NCBI GenBank assembly: GCA_030620095.1
Contig: JAUTXW010002182.1
Location: forward strand, 346,347-410,346
Direction: 5' to 3'
From: Kuschelorhynchus macadamiae
Lineage: Eukaryota; Arthropoda; Insecta; Coleoptera; Curculionidae
DNA length: 64,000 nt
The notes under the pieces: model-generated
The model's database searches: none
What the model was told of the DNA's origin: nothing
Seen by the model: the letters and a program-made list of their open reading frames with translations, nothing else
Part shown: one piece after another, positions 10,801 through 22,409 of the stretch
Position numbering within the stretch: position 1 is the stretch's first letter
Layout: the number at the start of each line of letters is the position of its first letter
Position numbers and translations under genes: made by a program

Positions 10801-12010
10801 AGTATGTATGGCTGAATTTGCACGACCCGCAGAAAATCTGGAACTTCATGATTTTCCAAAGTCTCGCGGAAGAGCCCAAAACTTTTTTCTCTTAAAAGAT
10901 AAGTAAATGCGGTTTTCGGCATTCAATTCAAAAAGAATCAATCTATAGCCTCTGAAATTTTCAAATTTTTACGACCATATCAGGTGTTCGGAAAATATCG
11001 ACGATTTTAGTGAAAAAATGGTGAATGCGCATGTGCAAAAGTCCAGAAAAAATTCATATCTCTAAAACAAAAAAAGATAGAGAGAGGCGGTTTGCGTTAT
11101 TTTGTTTAGAAACAACGATTTTAAAACATCTTTTAATGGGTTAAGCCTATAGTCACAAAAAATGTGGAAAATCATTTTCCAAAGTGAAAATGTAGTCATA
11201 TCTCCGAAAATATTTATCCCTCGTCAATACTAACGTGTTCAATGCATTTCTTAGCTGAAAATATATACTGAAACATGTATTTTCAAAGCGTTTTTTGAAA
11301 AAAAATTTTCCGCACATACAAGCAAAAATTTCCAAAATTTTTTTGGTAATAGATTTTGTTCAAACTTCGTTTATATACTAATTCGATGTTAAAAAAAACG
11401 AAAAAAACGTCCATTTGGTCCTAGGATCTATGGTTGAATTTCCACGACTCGCGGAAAATCTGAAAATTGACGATTTTGCAAGTTCTCGCGGAAAAGCGCA
11501 AAACTTTTTTTCCCTTAAAAGATAGGCAAATGCGGTTTCCGCGATTAAATTCAGAAAGAATTAAACTATAACCTCTAAAATTTTCAAATTTTTTCGACCA
11601 TCACAAGTTTTCGGAAAATATCGACAATTTTAGTGAAAAAAAGGTGAATGCGCATGTGCAGGGGTTCGGAAAAAAATTCGTATCTCCGAAGGAAAGAAAG
11701 GTAGAGATTTGCGGTTTGCGTTATTTTATTTAGAGATAACCATTTTAAAATATATTTAAACAGGGTGAAGCTATAGTCACAAAAAATGTGGATACAAATT
11801 TTTCAAAGTGAAAATTTGGTCATATCTCCGAAAATATTTATTTAAAATATATGCACAAATTTCGAAAGTTTTTTTGATAAAATATTTTTTTCAAACTTCG
11901 TTTATATACTAATTCGACGCCATAAAAACGAAAAAAACATCCATTGGGTCCTAGGATGTATGGTTGAATTTTCACGACCCGCGGAAAATCAGAAAATTCA
12001 CATGAATTCA
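7867..12010. repeat. Tandem array of eight units, two length classes
   Basis: The landmark 'aattcgatgccataaa' (with variants) recurs at about 7921, 8428, 9073, 9714, 10235, 10759, 11384 and 11915, giving spacings of 507, 645, 641, 521, 524, 625 and 531 bp. The longer units carry an extra block of about 115 bp containing 'atccctcgtcaatactaa' and 'gttcaatgcatttctta'. All units contain 'ctcgcgga', 'tagtgaaaaaatggtgaatg' and 'catatctccgaaa'. No conserved reading frame spans the units; open frames here are fragments repeated with the unit. Confidence 0.9.
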
Positions 12011-12100
12011 TAAAAACACTCATATCTCCAAAACTATAAATCATAGAAAATCGTTAGGGGTAAATTTGAAATCTACAGAACAGTTTCTATCATGTTACTA

Positions 12101-14511
12101 CAGGGTTATTCACGCAACCCGTTCATTAAAAGTTTTTGATGAAACCGTTTAGATAAAAATTTCAAATTTTGGGATTAAGGCAAAGTCAAGGGGTACTTCT
12201 TTTTTGAAATATTTTCATCTTCCTGTCACTTCCGGTTTAACCGGAAGTTGGTATCAACTTACTTATTTTAAAGGGAACACCCTGTATTTTATGATATTTT
12301 TAAATTCTACGGAGAATTTTAATGCTATTTTATGTAACATGTCCTATACCTAGGTTCAAGCGTTCTTAAGATACTTGACCTTGAACCAAAAATGAGCCTT
12401 CGGGGTACCAAATTTTAAAATCTCATACTTTTGTAAGTTTTGAAGATATAATCTTCATATTTTGCAGACGATCGTTAAATAACCTTGGGTTTCTATTTTT
12501 TTTAATGAATTTGTCTATTTTTATACCGGGTGTCCTAAATTCAGGGGCAAACATTCACATTCTCAAAGCCGTTAAAGTCCGTTTTTTTAAATGGAACATC
12601 CTATAACTTTATGCACTATCAAATGTAGAATTTAATTTTCTATCGAACTGTATTAAGGTTCCCTATACCTATTCTTAACCATTTTCGAAATAAGCAGATT
12701 TTTATTAAACTATCATATGTATTTGCTAAATGCTTACTACTAAATGTTCTATATGCTGTCCGTTCATTTGAAGACACATTTCAATTCTTCTTTGTACAGT
12801 TGCTGTGGCCCGTTGAATTTGTCCATTTTCTAATTCGGCAAAAGCTGTTCGTATCCTGTCCAGTAAATCTTGTTGGTTATTTACTGGGGAAGCATAGACT
12901 TTACCTTTGATAAATCCCCATAAATAAAAGTCTAAGGGTGTTAAATCAGGCGATCGCGGGGGCCATCTCCAAGGGCCATTGGGACCAATCCAGCGATCTT
13001 CAAAAATTCGAGATAATTACAGATAAACTGCAGCGGAATTATGTGCTGGTGCCCCATCTAATTGATACCTATAATTTTGCAGCTCCCCAATAGGAATTCT
13101 CTTCTATAAATTCAGAAACCGTCCCTCGTAGAATTTCCAAATACTTATCACTGTTTAAATTGTCTTCATAAATACAGTACCGCACCTGATCATTTAATAC
13201 TATACCGAAAACATTGAAGCTAAACCTCTCTTGAGAACGAGTTTCACGTAAAGCGTGCGGATTTTCTGCTACCCAGAAATGTTCGTTTCTTCTATTTGTT
13301 ATTCCTTCTCTAGAAAATTTCGCTTCATCGGTCCAAAATATTTTTGAAATGAATTGAGGGTCCTCTTGAATATTCAAAAACATGAATTCGCAAAATTCTA
13401 CTCGTCGGACGTCATCACCAGGTCTCAAGGCTTGCACGTTTTGGAAGGAATAAGGGTGCATATGATGTTCGCTCAAGATTCTTTGGACAGATGAAGAAGA
13501 AATTCCCAAATCGTTTTTTGCAGACGGTATTGAACTTTGCAGGTTTGCGTGGAAATAAGCTAATGTTATTACGTTATCCTCGGCATTTGTCACTTGTTTC
13601 GGAACATTTTTTGTAACTTCTTGAATTTTGACTTGTTCATTGGCGGCAAATCAGGGTGGCGTTCATTAAACACACGACACGTTCTCTCCAAAATTTTATA
13701 ACATTCTTTATGAATATAAAATAGATTGAGAATATCAGCCTTTGAGTATTCTTCCATTTCGATTTAGAAGATTTAGTTTATCACTGACAGCTTTCGATAA
13801 ATAACGCATACTAATCATCTGTCATATTGGATATTGGATCTCAATTGTTTTTCCATGGCTCACCATTGGAACATGTAAACATTTAAGCAAATACATACGA
13901 TATTTTTATAAAACCCAATTATTTCGAAAATGGTTACGAATAGGTATAGGGAACCTTAATACAGTTCGATAGAAAATTAAATTCTACATTTGATAGTGCA
14001 TAAAGTTATAGGGTGTCCCATTTAAAAAAACGAACTTTAGCGGCTTTGAAAATGTGAATGTTTGCCGCTGAATTTGGGACACCCTGTATAGAAATAGACA
14101 AATTCAATAAAAAAAATAGAAACCTAAGATTATTTACCTATCGTCTGCAAAATATGAAGATTATATCTTCAAAACTTACAAAAATATGAGATTTTAAAAT
14201 TTATTACCCCGAAGGCTCATTTTCGGTTCAAGGTCAAATATCTTAAGAACGCTTGAACCTAGGTATAGGACATGCTATATAAAATAGCATTAAAATTCTC
14301 CGTAAAATCCAAAAATATCATAAAATACAGGGTGTTCTGTTTAAAATAAGCAAGTTGATACCAACTTCCGGTTAAACCGGAAGTGACAGGAAGTTGAAAA
14401 TATTTCAAAAAAGAAGTACCCCTTGACCTTATCTTAATCCCAAAATTTGAAATTTTTATCTAAATGACATCATCAAAAACTTTTAATGAACGGGTTGCGT
14501 GAATAACCCTA
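12101..14511 (-). mobile_element. DD41D element D with about 594-bp TIRs
   Basis: Left end CAGGGTTATTCACGCAACCC starts at 12101 after TA. The inverse ends at 14511 (AACCCTA, terminal G changed to A) before TA. Inverted repeats reach 12693 on the left and start at 13918 on the right, roughly 594 bp with scattered substitutions. Each TIR contains internal copies of the terminal motif (ACACCCTGTAT at 12277, CCGGGTGTCC near 12536, and mirrored copies near 14079 and 14327). It carries a minus-strand transposase pseudogene. Confidence 0.9.
12726..13757 (-). pseudogene. DD41D transposase with frameshifts (element D)
   Basis: ATG at 13757 gives MEEYSKADILNLFYIHKECY; a break near 13620 follows. The main frame (13593-13069) has the HTH region, the first Asp in FWTDEAKF and YCIYEDNL. 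Another break near 13085 leads to a frame with YQLDGAPAH (second Asp), WPPRSPDLTPLDFYLWG (third Asp) and the C-terminal CLQMNGQHIEHL, stop at 12726-12728. All three catalytic Asp codons survive, but frameshifts and a stop disable the gene. Confidence 0.8.
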
Positions 14512-15640
14512 TATTTCGCGAGAAAAACGCTTTTTTGTTGCTTTTTTTAACTCATAAAAATTTACAGATACTTTTTTTTTGACAGCTGTCAACATGACAG
14601 ACGGTTTTTTGATTTTTGTATTATTTTTTTGATAGCTGTCAACATGATAGATGACATTTTTTCGATTGTTTGTTTTTTTTTAATGACAGATGACAATTTT
14701 TCGATTTTTTTTTATTATTCTTTTAGCATTTACTAATTTTCCATTTTTCTTCAAATTTGTTTATATTATGCTGTAAAAAAAAATAAGTGATGGTTGTTGG
14801 TAAAATTTTGGTGCGAATCCAATATGGCAAAACAAAATGACAGCCTAGTAAAATATTAAAAAAAAAATTACTAAAAAACTAAATATCCAATTTTCTTGGA
14901 ATTTTACACAAACTCAAGTATTACGTAGAAATCAAGTGGTAAAATTTTGGTATTAATCCAAGACGGCAAAACAAAATGGCGGATTAATGAAATATTAAAA
15001 AAATCAGCCTAAATAAATTACTTTTTAGATTGATTTCAAATTTTGTGTAAGAATTAAATATGATATAGAGATGAACTGGTAAAATTATGGAATAACAAAA
15101 TGTCGGCCGAATAAATTATTGTAATCGTGAAAAAATATCCCCTCTAAAGTTTTACATAGCTTCAAATTTTAGCGTTTCTAGCCCAAAAACATGTTTTATC
15201 AGTTTAGTCGGTCTGTCTTTTTGCGGCATTAGCATTAATAGTTTTTTAGCTATCCAGCGTACAAGCAGACCGGCCGACAGATAGACAGACAGATCGTCGG
15301 ATTGAGGAAACATATCTTTCGACATCTAGGGACCTTGAAACGTTAAGATCTAAATAAATCTCGGAGGAAGATTTTTTTCCTTTTTACTAAGGAAGTAATA
15401 TAAGAAAACCTAATCTATTGCATTTAAACTTGGTATACCAAAAAAAAAAAACAACTTGTTTTTAGTATTTTTAAAAATTAAAGAAATTTTCTTATTAAAA
15501 AAAAACTTCAATTTGACAGGAACAACAAATCAGGTGCCCAACATTTTATTATCATTTCGCATTATTTTTTGAGTAATAATTTTTTGCAAATTCATATTTC
15601 ACTTATTGCAATTAATTATCAAAAATTCCCATATAATATA
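14512..15640. repeat. Dispersed repeat with tandem AAAATGGCGG-type units
   Basis: Three units near 14830, 14966 and 15092 (spacing 136 and 126 bp) contain 'aaaacaaaatgg', 'ctggtaaaattttgg' and 'aatccaa'. They are followed by a purine-rich GACAGACAGATCG tract (15285-15300) and 'ctagggaccttgaaacg', 'aaatctcggaggaag' and 'aaggaagta'. Upstream is a simple repeat of 'gacagctgtcaacatgacag' variants (14580-14695). No gene recognised. Confidence 0.65.
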
Positions 15641-15663
15641 GTTACTGACACTTTTGTTTCCAG

Positions 15664-16119
15664 GTATTTCTGGTATTCACTGCCGCAGCTTCCGCAACCT
15701 TTCACAAACTCAGGCCCAACAAGCTGTATAAAACATTAGTTGAACCATTGGTCGACGTGGCTTTGAGAGGCATCGTCACAGGCAGTGTTATAGATCCCAT
15801 CGGGCATTTTATATTCGGGGGCAGTAAACACAAACATCACAAAATGAAATACCGCCCATACCCAGTCGCTGCGTTTCACCACGAGCCGTACTACCATGGT
15901 GGTCATCCTTACCATGGTGAGCGAGAAATTATTATAGTCAATCATGGTCACCAGCCCTATCCAGGACATGAAGGGTATCATTGTAATGTACACGTCGATA
16001 CATTGGGACACCACCAGGAGCCTCATTATCCACTAGGGGAAGAGGTATTGCACCACGGTGGCTTTCCCTACGATGGAGGACATTTTGGCAGTTTTGATCA
16101 CCATGCAGCAACCTATTAG
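15664..16119 (+). CDS. Secreted His/Tyr/Gly-rich protein, last exon
   Basis: A splice acceptor (tgtttccag) ends at 15663. From 15664 a frame of 151 codons runs to TAG at 16117-16119. It opens VFLVFTAAASATF, the hydrophobic core of a signal peptide. Many insect cuticular and secreted proteins have a tiny first exon (ATG AAR) spliced at phase 0 before such a sequence, so a short exon is expected upstream; I could not place it. The next part has a hydrophobic stretch (VDVALRGIVTGSVI). The rest is rich in His, Tyr, Gly and Pro (HHEPYYHGGHPYHGE, DHHAATY). No cuticle consensus (R&R) domain is seen. A cuticle, secreted-matrix or metal-binding role is possible; function is unknown. Element E begins only 9 bp after the stop. 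Confidence 0.7.
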   Translation, partial: VFLVFTAAASATFHKLRPNKLYKTLVEPLVDVALRGIVTGSVIDPIGHFIFGGSKHKHHKMKYRPYPVAAFHHEPYYHGGHPYHGEREIIIVNHGHQPYPGHEGYHCNVHVDTLGHHQEPHYPLGEEVLHHGGFPYDGGHFGSFDHHAATY

Positions 16120-16128
16120 AGATATATA

Positions 16129-18643
16129 CAGGGTGTCCGGATTTGGTTGCAAAAGCAGGGTATCTCGCTTATTTTTAAAGATAGAACCTTGCGGTTTTCA
16201 CGAACCTGAGCTAATTTTTTGTGAAACTCATGAAGCCGTAAACAAAATTTGCATAGCCTTCTTCGTTTATGAGGTACAGGGCGAAATAGAAAGTTTTGAA
16301 TTTTGGGACCCCCCTCGTATCTCGGTTATCCTTTAACTTAACGCAAAGGGAAAAATTGCTGCTTATGCAGTTTTTTACTCTGGATCCAGTGGCGTAGTCA
16401 TATTTTTCATTTGAGTTGGTATTTTTTAGATATGACCCAAAGTTGGGTTTTTTAAATGGGACACCCTGTATCCAGTATCCAGAAATTGATTTGTCCTTTT
16501 AAAAGCTTCTGAAAAATATATAATAGTTTGGGTCTATTTTAATAAGCAACAACAAAAATCCTGCCTTTTATTTAAAGTCGTTAACAATATTTACATCCTA
16601 ACAATAAATCAAAATAAATATGTAATTAAATCTATTTATCAAAATATGTATTGATAATTTCGCACCAAAAAAGTACCACCTACCTAGATTTATGTAACAC
16701 AAGAACAAAACAGTAATAAAATATTATGTAACAAGCCTTTCAGCAAAAATCAACTGTCGTATAAAAACTACAGTAACCAAGGAAATCAAAAGAACTGTTC
16801 AAACTGATTTCCATTTTGTTCTATGCATGCTTCGCACAATTTTCGTATTCGTTTTAGGGAATTAAGCAAAATAACGGGATGATTTTGTAAATAGCGAAAA
16901 TTTTCTCTTATTGCATTTCCTAAATCTTGGACATTATCATAGTGGTCTTTGTAAATTCTATTTTCCAGACATCCCCATAGAAAGAAATCTAAAATCGACA
17001 AGTCTGGGGACCTAGGGGGCCATCTTATAAGTCCATTTGTTCCGTTCCATTGATTGGTAAAATTATTGTCCAGAAATAATCTCGTTATTCCAGAATTGTG
17101 TGCAGGAGCACCGTCCTGTTGAAAATAAATTTCGTTAATTTGCGCTAGAGGAACATCGTCAAGTAATTCAGATATAGCTGCTTCTTAAATTTCTATATAG
17201 CGATTGGCTGTTAGATTTCTCTCAAATATATAAAATTTTATATGTGTTCCTAACATGAAGCAGGACACATTTAGACCAAACCTGCCCTGCTGTCTTCGGG
17301 GAAATATTTGGTGTTGATTTTCCTGGGACCAGAATCTACTATTGTGCCTATTGAGTATACCAGAATTATTGAAATGTGCTTCGTCTGACCACATAACCTT
17401 CCTTTCAAAATCTCTAACCATATCGCATCTTTCTCGAAACCAATTGCAGAAGACTACCCGACGCTCTGCCTCCCCTGGCTGTAAGCTGCACGAGCCTAAA
17501 TTTGTATGGGTGGTATTTGTGCTTTTTTAGAATTTCTTGAACTCTAGTTTTTGGAATCCCTATGCTCGTTTCACTGGCCCTACAGAAGACTACCCGACGC
17601 TCTGCATCCCCTGGCTGTAAGTGCTGCACGAGCCTAAATTTGTATGGGTGGTATTTGTGCTTTTTTAGAATTTCTTGAACTCTAGTTTTTGGAATCCCTA
17701 TGCTCTTTTCACTGGCCCTACAAGAGTTTGTAAGGTAAGCTTCTGCATTAGCCAAAACTGTAATTTCCTCAGCCTCTTGATTTTCTTTATTATATGTTTT
17801 CGTACGAGGTTTGATAAATGATCCGTGATTAAGTAAATTCTTTTTTATCCGATAAAAAGTGGATATATTAGGTTGCCTCCTTTCTGGATATCTAAATAAA
17901 AACTGAGCAATAGTATTTCAACATACCTAAAAATTAACTATTTACCTGTTAAAATACATCTCAGAAGCGGCTTCAACATTTTCATTACTTAATATAAAAC
18001 AAGCTAACATATCGTACTTTTCATAATGTTCGACAGTTTGGTTTTCTTCCATAATAATACAAATATATTTTTACACAATAAATAAATACAAAAAACTGGC
18101 GCTATATTTTATATACGCGTACAAAATTGGGAAATGTCATTTGCTTCCAAGAAAACAAAAGAAAACGGCATCGTTTTGCATGGCCTACTGCAAAATTTGG
18201 GATGATAATTATAAAAATTAGGATTTTTGTTGTTGTTTATTAAAATAGACCCATACTATTATATATATTTTTGAGAAGCTTTTAAAAGGACAAATCAATT
18301 TCTGGACAAATATACAGGGTATCCCATTTAAAAAAAACAAAACTTTGGGTCATATCTAAAAAATAACAACTCAAATGAAAAATATGACTACGCCCCTGGA
18401 TCCAGCGTAAGAAACTGCATAAGCAGCAATTTTTCCCTTTGCGTTAAGTTACAGGATAACCGAGATACGAGGGGGGTCCCAAAATGCAAAATTTTCTATT
18501 TCGCCCTGTATCTCATAAACGAAGAAGGCTATGAAAATTTTGTTTACGGCTTCATGAGTTTCACAAAAAATTAGCCCAGGTTCGTGAAAACCGCAAGGTT
18601 CTATCTTTAAAAATAAGCGAGATACCCTGCTCCGGACACCCTG
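16129..18643 (-). mobile_element. DD41D element E with about 430-bp TIRs
   Basis: CAGGGTGTCCGG at 16129 and CCGGACACCCTG at 18643 are inverted and flanked by TA (16127-16128, 18644-18645). Inverted similarity extends to about 16563 and from about 18220. Internal copies of the terminal motif lie in both TIRs (ACACCCTGTAT at 16460, ATACAGGGTATCCC at 18312; ACAGGGCGAAAT and its inverse). Length 2515 bp. A related copy begins at about 63790. Confidence 0.9.
16786..18052 (-). pseudogene. DD41D transposase with intron and duplicated HTH
   Basis: ATG at 18052 gives MEENQTVEHYEKYDMLACFI. A 54-bp GT-AG intron (17945-17892) joins FN to YPERRQPN through a split Arg codon (35 codons plus 2 nt, then 1 nt). 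A stretch of about 136-138 bp coding TRVQEILKKHKYHPYKFRLVQ is tandemly duplicated (starts near 17449 and 17585); one copy has lost 2 nt, shifting the frame. Downstream: MWSDEAHF (first Asp), a stop after NRYIEI, FQQDGAPAH (second), SPDLSILDFFLWG (third, 41 residues later) and NQFEQFF at the end. Inactive, but the catalytic residues persist. Confidence 0.85.
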
Positions 18644-18864
18644 TACAGTGCTTTCATTTATATTTTCAAATCTAGCTACCTCTTTAAGTAAATATCATAT
18701 TTTTTTAAAAAATCATTAAGAAGTAGAAAAATGCACATTACTTATATTTTTTTTAAATGGGATACCCTGTATATTATTAATTCATTAAATTTGTTCATGA
18801 TAAATATAACAGGTATTGTCAATTTTCTCAGGTATTTTTTTACATAAAGATATCAAATATGGTA
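18644..18864. other. Spacer with solo transposon terminus
   Basis: Contains 'aaatgggataccctgtatatt' near 18754-18775, matching the inner/terminal motif of the DD41D TIRs, but no partner end is visible. No gene. Confidence 0.4.
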
Positions 18865-19623
18865 TGGGTGTTCTCAAAGTTGAGTCGTTTACTGCACCAC
18901 AAGTTGAAATTACTAACAGTAAAGTATGGAAGATCAGACGACAAGAACAACCGTTTTCGACGTGTCCAAGGATTACAACCCTTTTACATCAAAACAACTC
19001 CAATGAAATGAATGAAAATTTTACCAAACTTATTTTGGCTACCGATGAGGCTACATTTGCGAGAAATGGAGGAAATAATTTTCACAATAGCAAACGTTTG
19101 GGCTAGCGTAGTGAATGGCATGCTTATTGGGCCCTATTTTTTCCTGATCGCCTGACCGGTGAAATTTATTTGGACTTTTTCCAAAACGATCTGGCTAATT
19201 TATTAGAAAATATTCCTTTAGATGTGAGACGGAATATGTGGTTTCTACATGTTCCAACTCCGAGAACATTTTAATAATAAGTTTTCCTAATAAACGAATA
19301 GGGAGCAACGAAACCATTTTTTGGCCTGCCCGCTCTCCGGATTTTTCGCCCTGTGATTTTTTCCTCTGGGGCTATTTAAAACAGTTGGTTTATCAAAATG
19401 GGGAAATAGATACTGTACAAGAATTACAAGAACGTATCGAAAACGCTTGTGATGTCATTCGTGGACACCGGGATTTTATTTTTGAAGTCTGTAGTACTTC
19501 ACGGTTACGTCGAGCAAGACTTTGTATTGACCGCTTTTATATAGGTGATTTTTTGTAAATGAACGGGTTTTTACGAGTTTTACAACTTGACAAGATAAAT
19601 AGCTCAATTTTGAGAACACCCTT
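18865..19623 (+). mobile_element. Short decayed DD41D element F
   Basis: Left 'TA TGGGTGTTCTCAAAGTTGAG' and right 'TTTGAGAACACCCTTTA' are inverted versions of a CAGGGTGTTCTCAAA terminus, each with one terminal change. The 759-bp element keeps the second half of a transposase and lacks most of the N-terminus. Confidence 0.7.
18995..19558 (+). pseudogene. DD41D transposase remnant (element F)
   Basis: Reads LATDEATFARNGGNNFHNS (first Asp), then after a frameshift the equivalent of 'GPYFFPDRLTGEIYLDF' and NIPLDVRRNMWFLH. A deletion has removed the Asp-Gly-Ala-Pro block. It resumes with WPARSPDFSPCDFFLWGYLK (third Asp) and ends IGDFL at 19558. Multiple lesions; the second catalytic Asp is lost. 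Confidence 0.75.
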
Positions 19624-19794
19624 TATAGAGTCCATTTAAACAAAATAGAAGTTAGGCATATTTTTCAACTTTGTATTCAAAGATATTTTGTTTTTTCCTA
19701 CAGTTTAAGCTGTAGAGAAGTGTCAAAATATAAATGCAAACCCTGTATATGAAACCAGTGATATTTTAATAAGACTTTTCATCCTTTATTGTCC

Positions 19795-19825
<31 letters not shown>

Positions 19826-20896
19826 TTAATTCCTAGGTTTACTTAATTCGAGAATTTATTGTCAATTAATTACTAGCTAGTTTTGTAAGATCAAGTTGTA
19901 TAATAAATTGAAACAAAATATCGCATTTAATATTTCTTTTTTCTTATCGATGTAGCCGTTACTTGATGGAAATTCATTATACACTAGTATACAAAATAAA
20001 CACGTTTAGTTTATTAATTTCCACTTATTTATTTCTGCTGTTTCGACACAATTTTTCTGCAAAATTTAAAGTCAATTGAATCAGAAATTACGTTGATTTT
20101 TTAAAATTTCAGTTCGTCGCCATTTTGTTTCGTCATCTTGAAGTCGTACCACAACTTTACCAGTTTTTCTCAAAATCGCGGTGTGTGTCAATGAAAAAAC
20201 TAATTATTAAATTTATTTTAAATTATACTTGACAGTCAAGTGTGGCATAGAAACTGGTAAAATATTGGTAAGAATCCAATATGATAGAGCAAAACGACGC
20301 CCAACAAAATATTTGAAAAGACAGTATATGTGTCACATGGATTGAACTATTTTTGAAAAAAAAAAGATTCATACCGATTAACTTTTTTAAATTTTTGTAT
20401 GTGTTATTATTATTCATTTAGGAACATTTTCTTACATCATCAGCTATTTTTAAAGAAGAAAAAGATATTATTGACTTATTGTAAGTGTCAATTAAGTCAC
20501 TTAAGTCACCCGATCAACTAATATCGGCAATCACATTTTCAAAAGACCATCTCCATAACAGTAACGAATTCATTCTGGTTCGCTAAAGGTAAATAAAGTA
20601 ATTAAACAGGTGTCAATACCATATTATTCGCATATTTTATATTTTCTTGTGATCTAGGTTAATGTCATTATACTTACTCAATTACTACTGTTAAATTGAT
20701 ATGCAAATTGTAAGAAACATGAATAACATAAGATTACAAAATTTTAAAATGTCCTCATGATAAGAACGCAGAAATCAGAGAAACTGGTAAATATTGATTT
20801 GTTGATATAAAATTTAACACAGGAAATAAATTTGGTATATTAAAAAAAACGTGTAATGTGACTTAATTCAAGTAAATAATAAATGTAACACCTATA
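19624..20896. repeat. Repeat-rich spacer
   Basis: Holds a solo end 'aaaccctgtatat' (terminus about 19745), an (ATT)n microsatellite (about 19794-19826), and units of the dispersed AAAATGGCGG repeat on both strands near 20100-20150 (inverse) and 20250-20310 (forward). No coding exon recognised. Confidence 0.6.
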
Positions 20897-21900
20897 CAGG
20901 GTGGTCGATAATGAATGCAATCCCTAGATGAAACTCGTCAAAATAATAATATTGAGCTAAATACGCCTTAGTAAATTGCCGCTTATTAATGAGATACAGG
21001 GTGTTAATGTTTAAATCTCGAAAACGTTATTTTTCTATAGCTCAAGCTGTTTTTGAGATATCAACAGAAAAAAACTGATAATTGGGAGTTTAATTAAGTA
21101 ATATGTAGATGCCGCTTGTTACATCCTATACACTCGCTATTTCATGCCATAACTTTCTTGTTAGTATTGTTTCATTATTTTTTATTAAAAATTGTTATAG
21201 ATTGATGTTTTGTAAGAAAAAAAAGTTATATTAGGTATATTTAATTTGATTAAACTAACAATCAAATAACATTCTTTAAAAACGAATAATGAATGAATCA
21301 TGAACAATTAATGAATAACGCCACTTCAACAATTGAGCAAAATGTCCACCATTTTCTTCTATTAATTTTCTTAATCCCTATAACAATTAACACCTTACTT
21401 GGAATAAAGTTTGCTGTTTATTCCTGATAACATTGGTATCATTTTGAATTTGTTGTAATAGTATATACTAAAGATGTAACCCTAAAAGAATACATCCAAA
21501 GGATTAAGATTCGGGCTATGCGGAGGCCATGGAAATTCACTGCCACGACAAAACCTTCTGGGAAGCAACTATTTATCTAGAAAAATGCGAACCGCAACTG
21601 GATGATGCGGTGGGGTACCATCGTGCATATACTACATGTTTTCTCCTAAATTCAAAGGATTATCATCGTGCTGGTTATCATTTAGCCTTGCGCGCAATTC
21701 AAAAGGTTCAATAATAAAATCAGCAATTATTCCACCAAATATTAATAGAAAATTTCTTTGGTTTACTGTGTATATTGCAGTTCCCACATATGGTTATTTC
21801 GCCAATTAAACACATCTCGTCTGGTAAAGGTCGCCTTGTCGGTGAAAAGGACTCTCTGCTATGCTTTGCTTATCACATATGTTTTAAAAGTTTGATTATC
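20897..21900 (-). mobile_element. DD41D element H, right end lost
   Basis: Starts with TA-CAGGGTGGTCGATAATG at 20897. An internal copy of the terminal motif (GATACAGGGTGTTAATG) lies near 20994. A decayed minus-strand transposase follows. No matching inverted end is seen to the right before other fragments begin, so the element is truncated. Confidence 0.65.
21276..21870 (-). pseudogene. DD41D transposase remnant (element H)
   Basis: The minus strand reads RVLFTDKATFTRRDVFNW (first Asp), NNHMWELQYT, MHDGTPPHHPVAVR (second Asp), FPWPPHSPNLNPLDVFF (third Asp) and NGGHFAQLLKWRY at the C-terminus, with stops and frameshifts between. The order and motifs match the other transposases in the window. 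The N-terminal half is missing. Confidence 0.7.
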
Positions 21901-22088
21901 GTTTTTTGAGCTCTTTTAAATATGTTTATATCTAAAAGTTGCAAACAAAAATCAAATCTACTGAAATCGTTAACATTAATAACATTAATTACCTTTTACA
22001 TTTTTTACGCAATTTTGACGTTAATTCGATGTTAAAAGTAAACATTTCTTCCATTAAAAGAAGAAAGACTGTGAAATGGTACGATTAA

Positions 22089-22316
22089 GTGAAAGAACGG
22101 CCTGCCAGATCCTCTAATTCTACCCCGCTAGATTTTTATCTGTGGAGTTGTCTAAAATCTACAGGGTATGTTAACAGACCCAACAATATTGATCTTAAAA
22201 ACCGAATAAGGCACGAAATTAGATTGATAGAAGCTCAAATAGTGCACAATATTTTGCATGAATTTGAAGATCGCCTAGGGTATTGTCAAGATGTTGCTGG
22301 TGATCAATTTCAATAA
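22089..22316 (+). pseudogene. DD41D transposase C-terminal fragment
   Basis: Reads ERPARSSNSTPLDFYLWSCL (third Asp region, with SPD changed to SNS), then a typical C-terminus ending LGYCQDVAGDQFQ, stop at 22314-22316. Closest visible relative is 41660-41930. It lacks the rest of the catalytic domain. Confidence 0.7.
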
Positions 22317-22409
22317 TCCTTAAATTAATATTACATAATTTTGACAACTAGACATTTATTATTTAAAGTTAAGCCTTTTTCAATAAAATTGATTTTTTTA
22401 TATAACGTA

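Noticed and set aside
7867..12010. CRISPR-like array
   Set aside because: Units are 0.5-0.64 kb with no short direct repeats or spacers, and the genome is eukaryotic.
15736..16026. Minus-strand 96-codon frame opposite the His-rich exon
   Set aside because: The plus strand has a signal-peptide start, a splice acceptor and repeat-structured protein; the opposite frame is a shadow.
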